Part shown: piece by piece, positions 50,708 through 51,626 of the stretch | Layout of the letters: every line of letters begins with the position of its first letter | Numbering within the stretch: the first letter of the stretch is position 1 | Assembly: GCA_000309865.1 (NCBI GenBank) | Contig: AMGN01000009.1 | Coordinates: forward strand, 1 to 51,626 | Length of the DNA: 51,626 nt | Source: Methanobacterium sp. Maddingley MBC34 | GTDB taxonomy: Archaea > Methanobacteriota > Methanobacteria > Methanobacteriales > Methanobacteriaceae | Reading direction: 5' to 3' | Program-made: the position numbers and the translations under genes | The notes under the pieces: model-generated | The model's input: the letters and a program-made list of their open reading frames with translations, nothing else | Told to the model about the DNA's origin: nothing | Database searches by the model: none

Positions 50708-51626
50708 TTATTCCTCACTTGGTTCTTTGTCTATTACCGAAAGTGGTGGTTTTTGTTCCAGATCATATCCTGGGTGGTATTTAAAGACATCCTGTAATTC
50801 CACATTTATTTTATGGAAGATCCTGGCCAGTGGTATTTCAGCGGGGCATACTTCTTCGCACTGTCCACAGTTGGTACAGGAATCCACCATATGTAACATT
50901 CTCACAAAGTGGAACATTGGTGATGGAGGAAGTTCGCCTTTAGGCACCCAATTAACTGATTCTGACTCAATGGAACATTCTTTACAGAAACAGATTGGAC
51001 AAGCTTCTCTGCAACCGTAGCACTTGATACATTTGTCGAATTCATCCAGGTACTGATCCAGGTTCATTAACTCGTCGCTTTCTTCAAAATTCCGGTTTTG
51101 CCATTTATTGGCCAGATTAACCATTGCTTTGTCGATGTTGGCACGTATCTCAATACCTTTGGGAACAGGATCTTTCACCTTTAAGACGTTTGCTTTAATG
51201 GCTTTATCCAGAATTTCAGCACCTTTTTCAGAGAATACTTCCACAAATGTGGCTTTACCAGCTTGTGGTCCGATTACTCCCCAGTTACCCATGGCCAAGT
51301 CTGCCATTTTTGGTATGTTGGTTTCACATCTTCGGCAGTTGGTTCTTCGTCCGTATCCGGCATCTTCCAGTTCATCGATACTGATCTCTTTTTCAGCGTC
51401 ATCTGCAGTTTCAATTACCAGGTTTCCTTTGGCAATTTCTTCTTTTACCACTGTGTCAGGGTCGATTTCGTAGAATTTTTCGATCATTTCGCGGGCCTGT
51501 ACAGGGGGTAAGGTTCCTCCACAGTTAATTCCAATCATCACCACATTATCCTGATTGATCTGTTTCCTTTTCATAAGCTCCACAATGGTCATGGCGTCGC
51601 AGGGTTTGGTGGTGACGGCGATTTTC
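50708..51626 (-). CDS. fdhB: Formate dehydrogenase beta subunit, F420-linked (partial at 5' end)
   Basis: Truncated by the right window edge: in-frame sequence upstream of ATG 51592 continues to base 51625 (KIAVTTKPCDA before MTIVELMKRK), so the real start is outside. About 305 residues remain. The family FrhB/FdhB C-terminal domain is seen in INCGGTLPPVQAREMIEKFYEIDP and MGNWGVIG, with CIKCYGCREACPICFC near the middle and CTNCGQCEEVCP near the end for two [4Fe-4S] clusters. The subunit transfers electrons from formate oxidation to F420 through FAD. fdhA is expected upstream, outside the window. Confidence 0.93.
   Translation of the reverse strand, partial: KIAVTTKPCDAMTIVELMKRKQINQDNVVMIGINCGGTLPPVQAREMIEKFYEIDPDTVVKEEIAKGNLVIETADDAEKEISIDELEDAGYGRRTNCRRCETNIPKMADLAMGNWGVIGPQAGKATFVEVFSEKGAEILDKAIKANVLKVKDPVPKGIEIRANIDKAMVNLANKWQNRNFEESDELMNLDQYLDEFDKCIKCYGCREACPICFCKECSIESESVNWVPKGELPPSPMFHFVRMLHMVDSCTNCGQCEEVCPAEIPLARIFHKINVELQDVFKYHPGYDLEQKPPLSVIDKEPSEE

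Overview
The window is chromosomal DNA of a methanogenic archaeon, most likely a mesophilic Methanobacterium or close relative. The evidence is the gene set: a DNA polymerase D large subunit, formate-dependent PurP, Sec61-beta, archaeal YchF-type GTPase, CbiE, TruD, a 5'-deoxyadenosine deaminase-type amidohydrolase, a coenzyme F390 synthetase/PaaK-like ligase, the small DUF126 subunit of the archaeal mevalonate route, an F420-linked formate dehydrogenase beta subunit and several DUF2207/DUF5518 membrane proteins. Intergenic DNA is very AT-rich with TATA-like promoters, and Shine-Dalgarno sites (GGAGG, GGTGAT) are common. No rRNA, tRNA, CRISPR array, insertion sequence or prophage was recognised.

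Layout. 0-7.5 kb: two tandem DUF2207 membrane proteins (the first truncated by the window edge), an unknown membrane protein, YchF-like GTPase, CbiE, a cupin, a YjdF-like membrane protein and a secreted zinc phospholipase C-like protein. 7.8-18.4 kb: TetR regulator, ArsA/Get3 ATPase, NadE, a frameshifted CutA, LeuS, an FAH-family enzyme, HisG, a deoxyadenosine/SAH deaminase and a HAD phosphatase. 18.6-27.5 kb: a NitT/TauT-type ABC transporter operon, an F390-synthetase-like ligase, small membrane and zinc-ribbon proteins, a helix-turn-helix/ferredoxin fusion, an M14-like exported protein, TruD and a 35-aa membrane peptide. 28-32.2 kb: a 41-aa Lys-rich protein, a 48-aa YHS metal-binding protein, a CopA copper ATPase and an amidohydrolase, all on the minus strand. 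32.5-37.1 kb: a cluster rich in small hydrophobic proteins (three DUF5518 proteins, one TM2-like) and two paralogous threefold-repeat membrane proteins. 37.3-47.9 kb: PurB, Sec61-beta, PolC (DP2), anaerobic NrdD, an HTH-CBS regulator and PurP. 48.1-51.6 kb: a fluoride riboswitch, a riboswitch-linked unknown membrane ORF, a prenyltransferase-repeat protein, inorganic pyrophosphatase, beta carbonic anhydrase and the C-terminal part of FdhB.

The most interesting place is 48.14-50.0 kb. A TATA box is followed about 25 nt later by a near-consensus fluoride (crcB-motif) aptamer. Its first downstream gene is not CrcB/Fluc or a ClC-type exporter but an 89-codon hydrophobic ORF of unknown family. A terpenoid-toroid-repeat protein with no canonical start codon follows, then the fluoride-sensitive enzyme pyrophosphatase. 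Other points of note: a one-base frameshift in cutA, genes that lack ordinary start codons, overlooked small proteins (Sec61-beta, YHS, Lys-rich, 35-aa TM), and two-copy tandem duplications of 13-19 bp that recur in almost every part of the intergenic DNA.
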